Notes under the pieces: model-generated
Seen by the model: the letters and a program-made list of their open reading frames with translations, nothing else
Database searches by the model: none
Told to the model about the DNA's origin: nothing
Program-made: the position numbers and the translations under genes
Part shown: one piece after another, positions 1 to 8,733 of the stretch
Layout: each line of letters opens with the position of its first letter
Position numbering within the stretch: position 1 is the stretch's first letter
From: Holophagales bacterium
GTDB taxonomy: Bacteria > Acidobacteriota > Thermoanaerobaculia > Multivoradales > Multivoraceae
NCBI GenBank assembly: GCA_009845425.1
Contig: VXZQ01000006.1
Location: 1-64,000 of the forward strand
DNA length: 64,000 nucleotides
Reading direction: 5' to 3'

Positions 1-877
1 CCATGCGGTTCTCGTCAGGCGACAGGGCCTCGACGATGAAGCCGTCGGCGAAGCTCGAGATGAAGAGGCGGTCGTCCGCGTCGAAGGCGAAGTTGTCGAG
101 CCCGGGCTGGACGCGGGCGACGACCTCCTTGCGGCCGTCCTCGCCGACGCGTACGACCTCGCCCCGGAGCGAGTCGAGGACGTGGAGGACGCCTTCGCTG
201 TTGAACTTGACCGCGGCCGGCACCTCGAAGCCGCTGGCGACCGTCTCCAGCTCGCCGCTGTCGACGTCGACGCGGACGACCTCGCCGCGGAACCAGCGCG
301 GGCCGTAGAGCCTGCCGTCGGCGGAACCCCAGTCCATGCCGTTCAGGCCGCAGCCCGGTCCGAGATCGTCTCGGATGAGCCGCGGCTCCTGCTCGCCCGT
401 CGGGTCGAGCTCGAACAGGTTCGTGTCCATGAAGCACTGGGAGACGAACAGCCGACCGTCGTCCGAAAAGGTGATCGGGTTGACGCCGACGCCTGGCGAG
501 GCGATCACCCGGGTCTCGCCAGTGGGCGTCCGCATCGTCACGTCGCCGTTGCTGATGTCGGTCCAGTACACCGAACCGTCCGGGCCGAAGGCCAGGTCGT
601 CGGGCGACTGTGCTCCGTCGTCCAGTCCCCAGTTGTCGAGAATCTCGCCGCTCTCCGGGTCGATCCGCGCCACCGCCGGCGTCACCACCGAGGTCAGATA
701 CAGAGCGCCGTCGGGCCCGAACATGATGCCGTTGATGCCGCGGAAGCTGGCGCTTTCACCGATCGTTCGGACGCTTTCGGCGTCCGCTTCGACCACGTCG
801 GCGTCCGGAGAAGCGCATCCGGCCAACAGGGTCAGGGCGCCAAGACACGCGGCGGTACAGGACAGTCGTAGAAACAT
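1..877 (-). CDS. SMP-30/NHL-type beta-propeller lipoprotein (3' end outside window)
   Basis: This frame starts with ATG at 877 and runs off the left edge of the window with no stop, so the C-terminus is missing (about 292 residues visible). The N-terminus is a lipoprotein signal with lipobox LLAGC, placing lipidated Cys at residue 21. The rest shows the repeating pattern of six-bladed propellers of the SMP-30/gluconolactonase/NHL type: GINGIMFGPDGALYLTS, SPDDLAFGPDGSVYWTD, NPITFSDDGRLFVS, GCGLNGMDWG, and later VKFNSEGVLHVLD. Family members bind a divalent metal and act as lactonases or serve as binding scaffolds. No substrate can be assigned. The two Nramp-like genes lie upstream on the same strand, with a short gap to the nearer one, and may be cotranscribed. 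The fold call is firm; the activity is not. Confidence 0.8.
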   Translation of the reverse strand, partial: MFLRLSCTAACLGALTLLAGCASPDADVVEADAESVRTIGESASFRGINGIMFGPDGALYLTSVVTPAVARIDPESGEILDNWGLDDGAQSPDDLAFGPDGSVYWTDISNGDVTMRTPTGETRVIASPGVGVNPITFSDDGRLFVSQCFMDTNLFELDPTGEQEPRLIRDDLGPGCGLNGMDWGSADGRLYGPRWFRGEVVRVDVDSGELETVASGFEVPAAVKFNSEGVLHVLDSLRGEVVRVGEDGRKEVVARVQPGLDNFAFDADDRLFISSFADGFIVEALSPDENRM

Positions 878-906
878 CGTTGGCTCCTAGATTGAGGGAT
901 GGCTCC

Positions 907-2304
907 TCAGTTGAGAAATGGCTCGAGGACTACGTAGCGGATGACGAATCCGACCAGCGCGAGTTCGACCAGGAAGATGGCCCAGATCCCGGCCCGGATC
1001 CCCCGGCCAGGGCGGATGCGCGGATCCATCCGCTTCTTCTGCAGCCAGAGCACGGCGCCGCTCTGAATCGGCAACAGCATCCCGGCGACCAGGGAGCTGA
1101 TCGTGATCAGCAGCCGCGGGTTCTGGATCCACATGTAGACGATGAAGCAGAAGATCGGGACGACCGCGCAGTAGCCGCGGATCCAGAATCTGCGGGCGGC
1201 CAGGTTCCGGCGCTTCAGGTAGCCCAACTCCATGATGTAGTCGGGGATGTAGCGGGCTTCGCCGGCGATGAACGAGATCATCGTCGAGAACAGGATGCAG
1301 AAGGCGCCGACGCCGAACAGCCATAGCGACCAGGGGCCCAGGGTCTGGGTGAACATCTCGGAGAGCATGGAGATCGTCTCCAGGCCGTCGGGCTCCTTGC
1401 CGAGCTTCTTCAGCACGCCGGCGCCGAGCAGGTAGAACGGCACCGTCGCGCAGGTCAGCAGGACCAGCGTGACCCAGACATCCGTCTGCATGACCCTGAT
1501 CCAGCCCCGGGCGCGCGTCTCCCACCCCGGTGCATCGCTGCGGCCGATGAAGTTCGGGTACCCCTTCTCGACGCACCAGTACTGGTAGGCGGAGGTTTCC
1601 GAGGAATTGACGCCCGAGTAGCCGTAGACGGCCATGGCGGCGACGATGAACTCCGGTGGGAAGCTGAACGTGAAGCCCGACGCGAGGTCGGCCCGTGTGA
1701 CGGCGAACTCCGTGCCCTGCATCAGGATCGCGCATACGAGCGTGGCGCCGGTGAAGATGATGACCAGCGCCAGCATCACGTTCTCCAGGATCCGGTAGGA
1801 GCCCGTGGTCAGGACGGCGATGGTGATCACGGCCAGCAGTCCGGCGGCCAGGGTCGACGGCAGCTCCGGGACCAGCAGGGTCAGCGCCTGGCCGGCGCCG
1901 CCGATGATCCCGCCCATTCCCAGCAGTCCGGGAACCAGGGCGACCAGGGTGATGGCGACGGCGAAGCTGACGTGGCCGCGGCCGATCCGGATTCGGAAGG
2001 GGAGGCGGTTCATCGCCCGCACGTAGGTGTCGCCCGAAACCAGCGTGTACCGGGCGAGCTCCGCCTGGATCAGGGACTTGATCCAGCAGGAAAGAAGCAC
2101 CCACCAGAGCAGGACGAAGCCGGCCGCGGCGCCCAGCGCCGAGGTGAGGATCATCTCGCCCGAACCGACGATCGCGCCGGAGATGACGACGCTCGGCCCG
2201 AGATAGCGAAGCCGCGTTCGCCAGTTCGTGGGCGGCGGTGTCGCGCCGCCCTCGCGGACGGTGTATGGATCCCTCCCCTGTTCGACGTAAGTTGTTGAAG
2301 ACAT
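907..2304 (-). CDS. Nramp-like divalent metal transporter, copy 2
   Basis: This is a polytopic inner-membrane protein of about 465 residues with roughly 11 hydrophobic segments in the Nramp (LeuT-fold) arrangement. The first segment contains GPSVVISGAIVGSGE (residues 36-50) and the sixth contains AVYGYSGVNSSET (225-237). These lie where canonical Nramps carry DPGN and MPH metal ligands, so the substrate may differ from Mn/Fe. I chose the ATG at 2304 rather than the upstream ATG at 2382. The paralogue next door begins at the equivalent point (both enter DPYTVREGG within 15 residues), and the 2382 start would overlap the neighbouring gene. The gene lies 49 bases downstream of its paralogue on the same strand. 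The pair looks like a tandem duplication and probably one operon. Confidence 0.82.
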   Translation of the reverse strand: MSSTTYVEQGRDPYTVREGGATPPPTNWRTRLRYLGPSVVISGAIVGSGEMILTSALGAAAGFVLLWWVLLSCWIKSLIQAELARYTLVSGDTYVRAMNRLPFRIRIGRGHVSFAVAITLVALVPGLLGMGGIIGGAGQALTLLVPELPSTLAAGLLAVITIAVLTTGSYRILENVMLALVIIFTGATLVCAILMQGTEFAVTRADLASGFTFSFPPEFIVAAMAVYGYSGVNSSETSAYQYWCVEKGYPNFIGRSDAPGWETRARGWIRVMQTDVWVTLVLLTCATVPFYLLGAGVLKKLGKEPDGLETISMLSEMFTQTLGPWSLWLFGVGAFCILFSTMISFIAGEARYIPDYIMELGYLKRRNLAARRFWIRGYCAVVPIFCFIVYMWIQNPRLLITISSLVAGMLLPIQSGAVLWLQKKRMDPRIRPGRGIRAGIWAIFLVELALVGFVIRYVVLEPFLN

Positions 2305-2353
2305 TGGACTTAGTGCGATCGCGGTCGTGCGTCGCGTCCGACATCGTTGCCCC

Positions 2354-3733
2354 TCAGCCGAAGACCACGTAGCGGATGACAAACCAGGTCATGACTAGCT
2401 CGACCAGGAAGATCCCCCAGATCGCGGCCCGGATCCACCTGCCGGGGCGGATTCGGGGATCCATCCGGTTCTTCTGGAACCAGAGCACCGCGCCGCTCTG
2501 GATCGGCAGCAGCATGGCGAGGGTCAGTGCGCCGATCGTTACCAGCAGCCGTGGATTCTGGATCGACAGGTAGATGACGAAGGAGACGACGGGGATGGTC
2601 GCGCAGTAGCCGCGGATCCAGGATCTGCGGGCGACCAGGTTCTGCCGGTTCAGGTAGCCGAGCTCCATGATGTAGTCCGGTATGTAGCGGGCTGCGCCGG
2701 CCACCGAAGAGAGCATGGTCGAGAACAGGATGCAGAAGGCGCCGATGCCGAACAGCCACACGGACCACGCGCCGAGCGTCTCCGTGAACATCTCGGACAG
2801 CACGGAAAGCGTCTCGAGACCGTCGGGGACGCTGCCGCGGGCGCGCAGGACGCCGGCGCCCAGGATGTAGAACGGCAGGGTCGCGCAAGTCAGGATGATC
2901 AGCGTGACCCAGACGTCGGCCTGGAGCACCTTGATCCAGCCGCGGGCCCGAGCCTCCCAGCCCGGCGCGTCGCTTCTGCCGATGAAGTTCGGGTACCCCT
3001 TCTCGACGCACCAGTACTGGTAGGCCGAAGTCTCCGAAGCGTTGACGCCCGTGTAGCCGTAGACGGCGATCGCCGCCACCAGGTATTCGGGCGGGAAGCT
3101 GAAGGTCATTCCCGACAGCAGGTCGGCCCGGGTGACCGCGTACTGCGTGTTCTGCATCAGGAAGGCGCACACCAGGGTGGCTCCGGTGAAGGTCATCACC
3201 AGGGCCAGCATCACGTTCTCGAGGATCTTGTAGGAACCCGTGATCAACAGCCCGATGACGACCGCGGCGATCAGGCCGGCGGCCCAGGTCGAGTGAAGGC
3301 TGGGGTACAGCAGCGTGAGGGCCTGGCCTGCGCCGCCGATGATGCCGCCCAGCCCCATGATCCCCGGAATGATGGCGATCAGGGCGATGAGGACGGGCAG
3401 GCTGATGAGCCCCCGGCCCAGCGGGATCTTGCCCGGCAGCCGGTTCATCGCGCGGACGTAGGTGTCGCCCGAGACCAGGATGTAGCGGCCCAACTCGGCC
3501 TGGATCAGCGACTTGATCCAGCACGAGAGGAGCACCCACCACAGCATGACGAAGCCGGCCGCGGCGCCCAGACCCGAGGTCAGGATGATCTCGCCTGAGC
3601 CGACGATCGAGCCCGAGATGACGACGCTCGGACCGAGATAGCGGAGGCGGGCGCGCCAGGTGGGCGGCGGCTCGACCGCGCCACCTTCGCGGACGGTGTA
3701 GGGATCGCTCCGCGGAGAAGGAGAGTCACTCAT
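2354..3733 (-). CDS. Nramp-like divalent metal transporter, copy 1
   Basis: This 459-residue polytopic membrane protein is closely similar over its whole length to the gene at 907-2304. They share the DPYTVREGG leader, the GPSVVISGSIVGSGE first transmembrane motif (residues 34-48), the QYWCVEKGYPNFIGRSDAPGW block after segment 6, and the WIQNPRLL-like segment near the C-terminus. As in the other copy, DPGN and MPH are absent. Nramp proteins couple uptake of a divalent metal to protons; Nramp-related proteins without the conserved methionine can carry other ions such as Mg2+. The start at 3733 has no obvious Shine-Dalgarno but fits the paralogue. The gene is divergent from the copC-copD pair, with a gap of about 110 bases. 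Confidence 0.83.
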   Translation of the reverse strand: MSDSPSPRSDPYTVREGGAVEPPPTWRARLRYLGPSVVISGSIVGSGEIILTSGLGAAAGFVMLWWVLLSCWIKSLIQAELGRYILVSGDTYVRAMNRLPGKIPLGRGLISLPVLIALIAIIPGIMGLGGIIGGAGQALTLLYPSLHSTWAAGLIAAVVIGLLITGSYKILENVMLALVMTFTGATLVCAFLMQNTQYAVTRADLLSGMTFSFPPEYLVAAIAVYGYTGVNASETSAYQYWCVEKGYPNFIGRSDAPGWEARARGWIKVLQADVWVTLIILTCATLPFYILGAGVLRARGSVPDGLETLSVLSEMFTETLGAWSVWLFGIGAFCILFSTMLSSVAGAARYIPDYIMELGYLNRQNLVARRSWIRGYCATIPVVSFVIYLSIQNPRLLVTIGALTLAMLLPIQSGAVLWFQKNRMDPRIRPGRWIRAAIWGIFLVELVMTWFVIRYVVFG

Positions 3734-3842
3734 TTTGGGGATGAAGGCGCGACTCTACACCGGAGCGGCGCGCTACTCACCCCGGCCGGACTGGTACGCT
3801 CGATGTCCCCGACGGGCCGGCGCTGACACGGAGACGCTTTCG

Positions 3843-4226
3843 ATGAAGGACCGACACCGCTTTCGACGAGCCCTGACGTTCGGCGCCGTCGCCCTGCTTC
3901 TGGCGCTCGCCACGGCCGCGTTCGCGCACCTCAAGGTGTCGAACACGAGCCCCGAGGACGGCGCGACGCTGAGTGGCCCGGTGCGTACCCTGCGGGTCTG
4001 GTTCAATCAGGAACCGGACCTGCAGCTGAGCAAGCTGGAACTGGCGGGCCCGAACGGTCCGCTGAGTGTCGAGGGCCTTCACACGATGGGCGAGAAGGAC
4101 CTGATGGCCAGGGTCTCGGGGCGGATGCCGGACGGTTCGTACACCGCCAAGTGGAAGACCGCTGGCGACGACGGTCACGTCCTGACCGGCGAATGGACCT
4201 TCACGATCGACCGGGGCGGTCGCTGA
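3843..4226 (+). CDS. copC: CopC-domain periplasmic copper-binding protein
   Basis: This 127-residue exported protein has a Sec signal ending in AFA, which leaves His29 as the mature N-terminus, as in CopC proteins where the amino terminus and first His bind Cu(II). The other two Cu(II) ligands of the family are represented by Asp110 and His112 in the motif DDGHVLTGEW. The body has the CopC pattern SNTSPEDGATLSGPV and VWFNQEPD. The longer frame opens at 3735, but the ATG at 3843 gives a correct signal peptide and is preceded by a GGAG-like site. It is followed after 34 bases by a CopD-like membrane protein, the usual partner in copper handling. The methionine-rich Cu(I) site of some CopC proteins is not evident. 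Confidence 0.88.
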   Translation: MKDRHRFRRALTFGAVALLLALATAAFAHLKVSNTSPEDGATLSGPVRTLRVWFNQEPDLQLSKLELAGPNGPLSVEGLHTMGEKDLMARVSGRMPDGSYTAKWKTAGDDGHVLTGEWTFTIDRGGR

Positions 4227-4260
4227 GACGCTGGACGCGGGTTCGTCACTGAGCTGGGAG

Positions 4261-5130
4261 ATGGCCGGCCGTTGGGCCGTCTATCTGCCGCTGCTCCTGG
4301 TTTGCGGCGCGACCGGAATGCGCCTGCTGGAGGCGATCGGTCCACGCGACCTGGCGGTTCGGGACCTGGGGATCGAGCTGGCCCGACTCACGCTGCTGTC
4401 GTGTCTGCTGCTGCTGGCGGCGTTCCTGCTGCGCGCCGCGTTCCAGTCGATCGAGGTTTGGGGCATGGGGGAGGCATTCGCGCTCGACAACTTGCGAGCG
4501 GTCGCGCTCGAGAGCCGTTGGGGAGAACGATGGCGCTGGCAGGTCGCGGCGGCGGCCGTCGCGACTCTCGGTGCCCTTGCTGCCTACAGGGTGCCCGCGC
4601 TTGGCCTGACGATCACCGCGGCGGGAGCCCTCGGGCTGGCGGCGACGTTGCCGATGACCGGCCATGCGTTCGGCAACCCGCTTGCGTGGACGGCGCAGAG
4701 CATTCACGTGCTAGGCGCGGGCTTCTGGATCGGCACGTTGGTCGTCATCCTCGTTCTTCCGCTGATGGTGCCGGGGACGTCGGTGGCGGAGGCGGCGTCG
4801 ATGCGCCGGTTCTGGCTCGGCGCCTTCTGGCCGCTGGCGGCGGTCGCCGCGACGCTCCTCGTCCTGACCGGAGTGGTGCTGGCGGTCCTCTACCTGCCGG
4901 CCTGGGACACCCTCTGGACCGAGCCGTATGGCCGGATCCTGCTGGCCAAGATGGCCGGGAGCGTGTGCGTCCTGTTCCTGGGCGCCGTGAACCACTTCCG
5001 GATGAACTTCCGCCCCGATCCGCACACGGAACCGGTGCCGCTGACGGTCGCCCTCGAGGTCGTCTTCGCGCTGGTTGTGCTCGCGGCCACGGGGATGCTC
5101 ACCAGCACCGCGCAGCCGGACATGCACTGA
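4261..5130 (+). CDS. copD: CopD-family copper transport membrane protein
   Basis: This 289-residue inner-membrane protein has about eight hydrophobic segments. The conserved CopD-domain features are near residues 135-165 (TGHAFG, then the histidine-containing IHVLGAGFWIGTL) and the segment beginning around residue 240 with KMAGSVCVLFLGAVNHFR. CopD works with periplasmic CopC to move copper across the inner membrane. The ATG at 4261 is preceded by GCTGGGAG, an adequate ribosome site. It lies 34 bases downstream of copC on the same strand, so the two form a minimal CopCD operon without CopA or CopB. It is convergent with the TonB-dependent receptor gene that follows. Confidence 0.87.
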   Translation: MAGRWAVYLPLLLVCGATGMRLLEAIGPRDLAVRDLGIELARLTLLSCLLLLAAFLLRAAFQSIEVWGMGEAFALDNLRAVALESRWGERWRWQVAAAAVATLGALAAYRVPALGLTITAAGALGLAATLPMTGHAFGNPLAWTAQSIHVLGAGFWIGTLVVILVLPLMVPGTSVAEAASMRRFWLGAFWPLAAVAATLLVLTGVVLAVLYLPAWDTLWTEPYGRILLAKMAGSVCVLFLGAVNHFRMNFRPDPHTEPVPLTVALEVVFALVVLAATGMLTSTAQPDMH

Positions 5131-5164
5131 CGTGCCCGGAGCGGCTGACCCGTCGCTGATCTAG

Positions 5165-7585
5165 CTAGAAGCTGATCCGGCTGCTCACGCCGATCGTGCG
5201 AGGCTGGTTCGTCAGGTAGCCGACGCGGGCGCGCGTGCCGCGTTCCTGGTCGAGCGCCAGCAGGGCCCGCTCATCGAGCGCGTTGTTGACGAAGAGCGCT
5301 ATGTCCCAGCGCTCGTTCAGGAAGCCGAGTCGCAGGTTCAGGAGGTCGTAGGCCGGCATCTCGGGGTCGAAGCGGAACGTGGTTTGCGTAAGCGGTCCGC
5401 CGACCGGATTCGTTGCGGAAAGAGCCAGCAGGTCGACGGTGCCGAAGCCGGGGGCGTGATCGCCGATCTGGGTGAAGCGGGAACCGACGTGCTGGAACGC
5501 GGAGGAGAGGTAGCCGGCCCAATCGCCGGCCTCCCAGCGCCAGGTCGCGGCCACCGCGGCCTGGAACCTCGGCACCGTCGGCAGCCGGTTGCCCTTCTCG
5601 ATACCGGAAACCACGCTGGTCGTCCCGTCGGCCGCGGTCGATGTCAGGGTCGACCCGAGCTCGGAGTCGGCGTAGCTGGCCGAGATCGCGAAGTCGAATA
5701 CCGCCGAGGGCTGAGCCGTCAGCTCGAGCTCGAGGCCCGTGCTGCGGGCGTTCGGCACGTTGAAGACCAGCCGGGACGAGCAGGACCCGGCGGTGACGGT
5801 TGTCTGCAGGTTCGAGATGTCCATCGTGAACGCCGCTATGTTGAAGGTGCCGCGGCCGCCCATGATCGTGGACTTCGACCCGATCTCGACGTTCCAGAGT
5901 TCCTCGTCCTCCCAGGAGTCGCGGCCGCTAAAAGTCGCGAGGTCTTCCGGAGTGCAGACGGGCACGTTCAGCGGGTCGTTGATGCCGCCGAGGCGGAAGC
6001 CCTTGGAGACCTGGGCGTTGAGCTGCGTGTTCTCGGTCGCTGCGAAGCTGGCGATGAAGCGCGGCGCCACGCCGTCGGCGCTGGTTTCGCCCTCGGTCGG
6101 CCCCGGATCCGCGAACAGACCGTCGAAGACCTGGCTGCGCGTCTCCTCGTAGTCGTACCAGCGTGCTCCCGCGGTCAGGTCGAGCCGTTCGCCGGCGGTC
6201 CAGGTGATCTCGAAGAAGGCCGCCGTCTGGTCGAAGTCGTAGTTCAGGTCGGAGTAGAACAGCTCGTCGACGGCTGCGCCGAAGCCGCCCGCGGTGGGAA
6301 TGCCGGTCATCGCCTGGAAGCCGGTGACCGGCAGGCTCTGGCCATAGGCCCGTTCGCTGGTGCCGTAGAAGAGGCCGAGCACCCAGTGGGTGTACTCGTC
6401 TCCGCTTGCCAGCCGGAGTTCCTGGGTGAGGCCGGTCGCGGTCGTCGCGTCGATGAGCGGAGCGTCCAGGGTGTAGACCGCTTCCGGGAGGCCGATGGTG
6501 GCTCCGGCGACGCTGGCGTAGAGGGCGGTCGAGTCGCGCACGACGAGCACATCGCGGTCGGTGGCCGACGTGATGGAGGTGAAGTAGTAGCCGTCGGGGA
6601 GATCGACCACGACCTTGAGGTCGGCGAGCAGGAACTCGTCGTTGTAGGGCTCCTCGAACTGGGTGAAGAGCTGGCGCTCGCCGAGGTCCACGGCGGGTCG
6701 GGTCGTCGTGTACGGGTTGGCCAGGATGTTGAAGTCGTCGATCCGGTTCCAGCCGTCCATTTCGACTTCCTGGTAGAGGAGGCGCGGCGTGACCGTCACG
6801 TTCTCCGACGGCTCCAGGCGCAGAGCCCAGCGGGCGCCGGTGCGTTCGCCCGAGTTCACGTCCTCGTTGACACTCAGGTCAGGTTGGACCGCGTCCATGA
6901 AGCCGCCGAACGACGTGTGGTAGGCGGTGATCCGCATCGCCGAGGTGTCGCCCACCGGAACGTTGACGGCGACCTTCGCATGGCCGCCCATGCCGCCGTC
7001 GCCGACCGAGGAGATGGAGAGCTCCCCGAAGCCATCCGAAACGCCGAGCTCCGGCTGGTTCGTGATGTAGCGGACCGTACCGGCGAGTGAGCCCGACCCG
7101 AACAGCGTGCCTTGCGGTCCGCGCAGTACTTCGACGCGGGACATGTCGAACAGGTCGATGTCCGGAGTGAACAGGGACAGGGAGATGACCGACTCGTCGA
7201 GGTAGATGCCGACCTGCTCCTTGACGCCGGGCTGGTCGCGGACGATCTGTCCGGCGGCGACGCCGCGCATCGCGACCTGACTCTGGCCCGGACCCAGGTT
7301 CTGCACCGTGAAGCCGGCGACGTTGGCCGCGATCTCCTCGAGGTTGCCGGCGCCGCGGCTGCGCAGGACGTCCTCGCTGGGGGCTACGACTGAGAAGGGG
7401 ACCTGCTGGAGGTTCTCCTCCCGCTTGCGGGCGGTGACGGTGATCTCCTCGGAGAACGCCTGCCCGGGCATCGTCCGTGCTTCGTCTCCGCCGGGTTCCT
7501 GCGCCGCGGTCGGAACGGCGACTCCGTACAAGATGCCGACCAGGGCGAGAATCAGCGGGGTTCTACTCAGCGAGAATCGAGTCAT
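5165..7585 (-). CDS. TonB-dependent outer-membrane receptor
   Basis: This 806-residue outer-membrane transporter has a Sec signal (residues 1-28), a TonB-box-like region EEITVTARKREENLQQVPF (about 47-65), a plug domain (about 60-180) with VEVLRGPQGTLFGSGSLAGT, and a long beta-barrel ending in aromatic Phe (SSRISF), as needed for barrel assembly. Its overall style matches receptors of the pesticin/FecA-like group found next to catabolic genes rather than a classical siderophore cluster. No biosynthetic neighbour indicates the ligand. The stretch between it and the rhodanese gene (7586-7643) is short. The annotation as a TonB-dependent receptor is firm; the cargo is unknown. Confidence 0.93.
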   Translation of the reverse strand: MTRFSLSRTPLILALVGILYGVAVPTAAQEPGGDEARTMPGQAFSEEITVTARKREENLQQVPFSVVAPSEDVLRSRGAGNLEEIAANVAGFTVQNLGPGQSQVAMRGVAAGQIVRDQPGVKEQVGIYLDESVISLSLFTPDIDLFDMSRVEVLRGPQGTLFGSGSLAGTVRYITNQPELGVSDGFGELSISSVGDGGMGGHAKVAVNVPVGDTSAMRITAYHTSFGGFMDAVQPDLSVNEDVNSGERTGARWALRLEPSENVTVTPRLLYQEVEMDGWNRIDDFNILANPYTTTRPAVDLGERQLFTQFEEPYNDEFLLADLKVVVDLPDGYYFTSITSATDRDVLVVRDSTALYASVAGATIGLPEAVYTLDAPLIDATTATGLTQELRLASGDEYTHWVLGLFYGTSERAYGQSLPVTGFQAMTGIPTAGGFGAAVDELFYSDLNYDFDQTAAFFEITWTAGERLDLTAGARWYDYEETRSQVFDGLFADPGPTEGETSADGVAPRFIASFAATENTQLNAQVSKGFRLGGINDPLNVPVCTPEDLATFSGRDSWEDEELWNVEIGSKSTIMGGRGTFNIAAFTMDISNLQTTVTAGSCSSRLVFNVPNARSTGLELELTAQPSAVFDFAISASYADSELGSTLTSTAADGTTSVVSGIEKGNRLPTVPRFQAAVAATWRWEAGDWAGYLSSAFQHVGSRFTQIGDHAPGFGTVDLLALSATNPVGGPLTQTTFRFDPEMPAYDLLNLRLGFLNERWDIALFVNNALDERALLALDQERGTRARVGYLTNQPRTIGVSSRISF

Positions 7586-7643
7586 GCCAGTGCCTTGTAC
7601 GGTAAACGGTCCGCTCGGGTTGAGTCAGGTCGCCCAAGCTCCG

Positions 7644-8168
7644 TCAGGGCCGCAGGTGCGGCTCGAGCAGTTTGCCCCACTGTCTGTCGTACGGGTGTAC
7701 GTGGTCGACCTCGACGTCGCCGCGGTAGACGGGCCGACCGGAGTTGGCCCACTCGAAGATCGATCCCTCCAGGTTCCAGACCCGATCGAGAATGTCCGGG
7801 TCGTGCAACTGGATCAGGTCGGCGACCGCCGCCGAGGACCGGTAGCCGACGGAGCAGTAGAGGACGACCGGCCGATCGGTATCCGCGCCGGCGACCAGTT
7901 CAGCGATGTCCTCGCCCTGGGCGTGGACCGCTCCGGGCAGGTGGCTGACCTCGTACTCGAAGGGCTCCCGGACGTCGATCACCAGGGGTGGCGGCGCCTC
8001 TTCGAGCCGCCGGTCGAGCTCTTCAATGCTCATCTGGGGCACGCCGGGAAAGCTCGCCCGCACCAGGGCCTTGAGTTGGGACATCGTCGGCGCGCCACAG
8101 GCCAGGGCCAGTAGCGCGCCGAGCAACAGCGCTCCGATCTTCGGGATCCTCGGGCTACGTCCAGACAT
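7644..8168 (-). CDS. Rhodanese-domain lipoprotein
   Basis: This 174-residue predicted lipoprotein has the signal LLALACGAP with lipidated Cys24, followed by a single rhodanese domain (about 45-155). The domain carries the CH2A-like motif LVIDVREPFEYEVSHLPGA and an active-site loop CSVGYRS with catalytic Cys105. Single-domain rhodaneses transfer sulfane sulfur or act as redox/sulfur carriers; this one would act in the periplasm. The open frame extends upstream to 8627, but the ATG at 8168 gives a proper lipoprotein signal and I prefer it. It is divergent from the MerC-like gene at 8278, with a shared control region of 109 bases, suggesting possible co-regulation. Confidence 0.87.
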   Translation of the reverse strand: MSGRSPRIPKIGALLLGALLALACGAPTMSQLKALVRASFPGVPQMSIEELDRRLEEAPPPLVIDVREPFEYEVSHLPGAVHAQGEDIAELVAGADTDRPVVLYCSVGYRSSAAVADLIQLHDPDILDRVWNLEGSIFEWANSGRPVYRGDVEVDHVHPYDRQWGKLLEPHLRP

Positions 8169-8277
8169 GGGTGGGTGCCGCCGGCAACGGTCGTGGCGCG
8201 GGTGGGATTCCATTATCATCACGGCTCCGGCGCTCGCATCCTGCTCTTCGCGGATAGCCCGCCGTCGATGTGACCCG

Positions 8278-8706
8278 ATGAAGGACTCTCTCGCAACCGT
8301 TCCGTCGAGCACGTATCTGGTTTCCGGATCGCGACTGGCGGCGTGCGCCGCGGCCTGGTGCGCGCTGCACTGCGCGCTCACACCGGTCCTGGTTGTGGTG
8401 GCGCCCGCGCTGGCGCTCTCGGAAGGCGTGGAGCGAGCCGTGTGGGTAGGGACCGTTCTTCTCGGCGCGGTGATGCTCGGCCTGGGCCCGGGCGGCAGGA
8501 GCGGGGTCGTGATCCTCACCTTTGTCGGAGGGGCCGCGCTCTGGGCAGCCTCCCTCGCCGGCTGGCTCGAGCCGCTGCCCGAGACGGCGACGTCGGCCAC
8601 CGGCAGCCTGATCCTGGCAGGCGCCATGGTGCAGAGTGCCCGTGTCTGCTACGCCAGCGCGTGCGCGGTCTGCGCCGAGGAGGAGCTGGCGGACCGGGAG
8701 GGCTGA
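8278..8706 (+). CDS. MerC-domain membrane protein
   Basis: This 142-residue protein has about four hydrophobic segments. The first contains WCALHC (Cys28, His31, Cys32), which resembles the metal-binding cysteine pair in helix 1 of MerC-type mercury transporters. Three further cysteines (124, 129, 132) lie in the C-terminal tail. MerC proteins transport Hg(II), but many chromosomal MerC-domain proteins lie outside mer operons and their substrate is unproven. No merA, merR or merP is visible here. The ATG at 8278 was chosen because the upstream part of the frame overlaps the divergent rhodanese gene. It converges with the gene ending at 8734. Confidence 0.7.
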   Translation: MKDSLATVPSSTYLVSGSRLAACAAAWCALHCALTPVLVVVAPALALSEGVERAVWVGTVLLGAVMLGLGPGGRSGVVILTFVGGAALWAASLAGWLEPLPETATSATGSLILAGAMVQSARVCYASACAVCAEEELADREG

Positions 8707-8733
8707 GGACGACAGCCACGCCGCGCCCCGTCG

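Noticed and set aside
907..2382. Longer start at 2382 for the second Nramp-like gene
   Set aside because: It would overlap the upstream paralogue and add a basic stretch absent from that paralogue; ATG 2304 matches it.
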